A stretch of DNA of 64,000 bases from CALKJU01 sp046349355 (GTDB lineage: Bacteria > Pseudomonadota > Alphaproteobacteria > Geminicoccales > Geminicoccaceae): the NCBI GenBank assembly GCA_046349355.1, contig JAXMCM010000014.1:310001-374000 (forward strand), written 5' to 3'. The position numbers and the translations under genes were made by a program. Within the stretch, counting starts at the first letter, position 1. Each line of letters begins with the position of its first letter. This document shows, piece by piece, positions 63,596 through 64,000 of the stretch. Below the pieces are notes generated by a model. It was not told where the DNA came from and searched no databases. It saw only the letters and a list, made by a program, of their open reading frames with translations.

Positions 63596-64000
63596 GTGCT
63601 AACGCAGCGCCAGCGGCAGTTGCTGCAGTACATCCAGCAGTTCATGCAGGCCCATGGCGTTCCTCCCTCCTTCGAGGAAATGCGCACTGCCCTGGGGCTT
63701 CGCTCGAAGTCCGGAATCCACCGCCTCATCTCCGGGCTCGAGGAGCGCGGTCACATCCGCCGCCTCGCCTACCGGGCGCGAGCCCTCGAGATCATCCGCC
63801 CGGCGCAGGAGGCGCAGGCCGAAGGCCAGCGGCTGGCGGCACCGGTGGCGGCTGCCGTTCCCGGCTCGAACATCGTCCAGGGGGCGTTCCGGCGGCGCGC
63901 CGGCGTCCCCCCTGACCTCCTCCAGGGAGCCCGCGGCACCGTCGACCTGCCGGTCTACGGCAGGATCGCCGCCGGTACGCCCATCGAGGCCCTGGCCGAC
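63596..64000 (+). CDS. lexA: SOS repressor LexA, 3' end outside window
   Basis: The first 135 residues are visible. GTG 63596 follows CAGGGAGAG and gives the family N-terminus MLTQRQRQLLQYIQQF. The winged helix-turn-helix spans about residues 1-65 (PPSFEEMRTALGLRSKSGIH, GLEERGHIRRL). A linker follows, then the autocleavage region GRIAAGTPIEA, with the scissile Ala126-Gly127 bond. The catalytic Ser and Lys lie beyond the window. LexA represses DNA-damage genes until RecA triggers cleavage; the upstream SOS box shows autoregulation. Confidence 0.96.
   Translation, partial: MLTQRQRQLLQYIQQFMQAHGVPPSFEEMRTALGLRSKSGIHRLISGLEERGHIRRLAYRARALEIIRPAQEAQAEGQRLAAPVAAAVPGSNIVQGAFRRRAGVPPDLLQGARGTVDLPVYGRIAAGTPIEALAD

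Overview
The window is high-GC DNA (roughly 70% by eye) from a Gram-negative alphaproteobacterium. The gene content and order fit Rhodospirillales or Geminicoccales best. The supporting blocks are: ntrB-ntrC-ntrY-ntrX-trkA-D-amino-acid transaminase-hfq-hflX; tpiA-secG-pyrG-kdsA-eno-ftsB-pdhA-pdhB-pdhC-lpd-lipA-ratA; a fused ispDF; trpGDC-moaC-moeA-lexA; and a GAAC-N7-GAAC SOS box of the alphaproteobacterial type. The assignment below the class level is inference. I saw no tRNA, rRNA, CRISPR array, insertion sequence, phage gene or attachment site. Genes are packed tightly and no gene-free stretch exceeds 300 bases.

Layout. 1-1709: the end of a surface-polysaccharide cluster (GT8 and GT2 glycosyltransferases), closed by a strong terminator that may end a small RNA. 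1985-4934: aminotransferase, VOC protein, uracil-DNA-glycosylase-like protein and a 4Fe-4S protein. 4903-9970 (minus): two short-chain dehydrogenases and a fused indolepyruvate ferredoxin oxidoreductase. 10052-13792: HAD-IIA phosphatase, two lipoproteins (one a lipocalin), a PfkB kinase and a phasin-like protein. 13797-15540 (minus): amino-acid racemase and D-cysteine desulfhydrase. 15630-17701: uracil phosphoribosyltransferase and a degenerate PleD-like protein. 17727-20953 (minus): phaB, phaA and a short PHA-synthase-like protein with a Cys nucleophile. 21095-29554: a complete-looking Flp/Tad pilus assembly core (flp, cpaA, cpaB, cpaC, cpaD, cpaE, cpaF, tadB, tadC).

29764-40142 (minus): nitrogen two-component systems, K+ uptake regulator, transaminase, Hfq and HflX. 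40290-41979: ispDF and cinA/pncC. 41965-54101 (minus): a long central-metabolism block from tpiA to ratA, including the whole pyruvate dehydrogenase complex with its lipoate supply. 54253-57648: the PpiD/SurA-type chaperone and trpE. 57653-59143 (minus): a divergent polysaccharide deacetylase that splits trpE from trpGDC. 59345-63438: trpG-trpD-trpC-moaC-moeA with overlapping start and stop codons. 63596-end: lexA, cut by the window edge, with its operator and promoter.

Most of the window is ordinary chromosomal backbone, and I found no convincing undescribed multi-gene system. The points most worth a second look are: a ~227-bp near-identical lipoyl-domain duplication between pdhB and pdhC (217/227 identical bases), which looks like recent duplication or gene conversion; the stand-alone class-III-like PHA synthase homologue without PhaE; the PleD-like protein whose GGDEF signature is GEGEF; the NtrX without a GAFTGA loop; the possible sRNA at about 1750-1880; and the interrupted trp operon.
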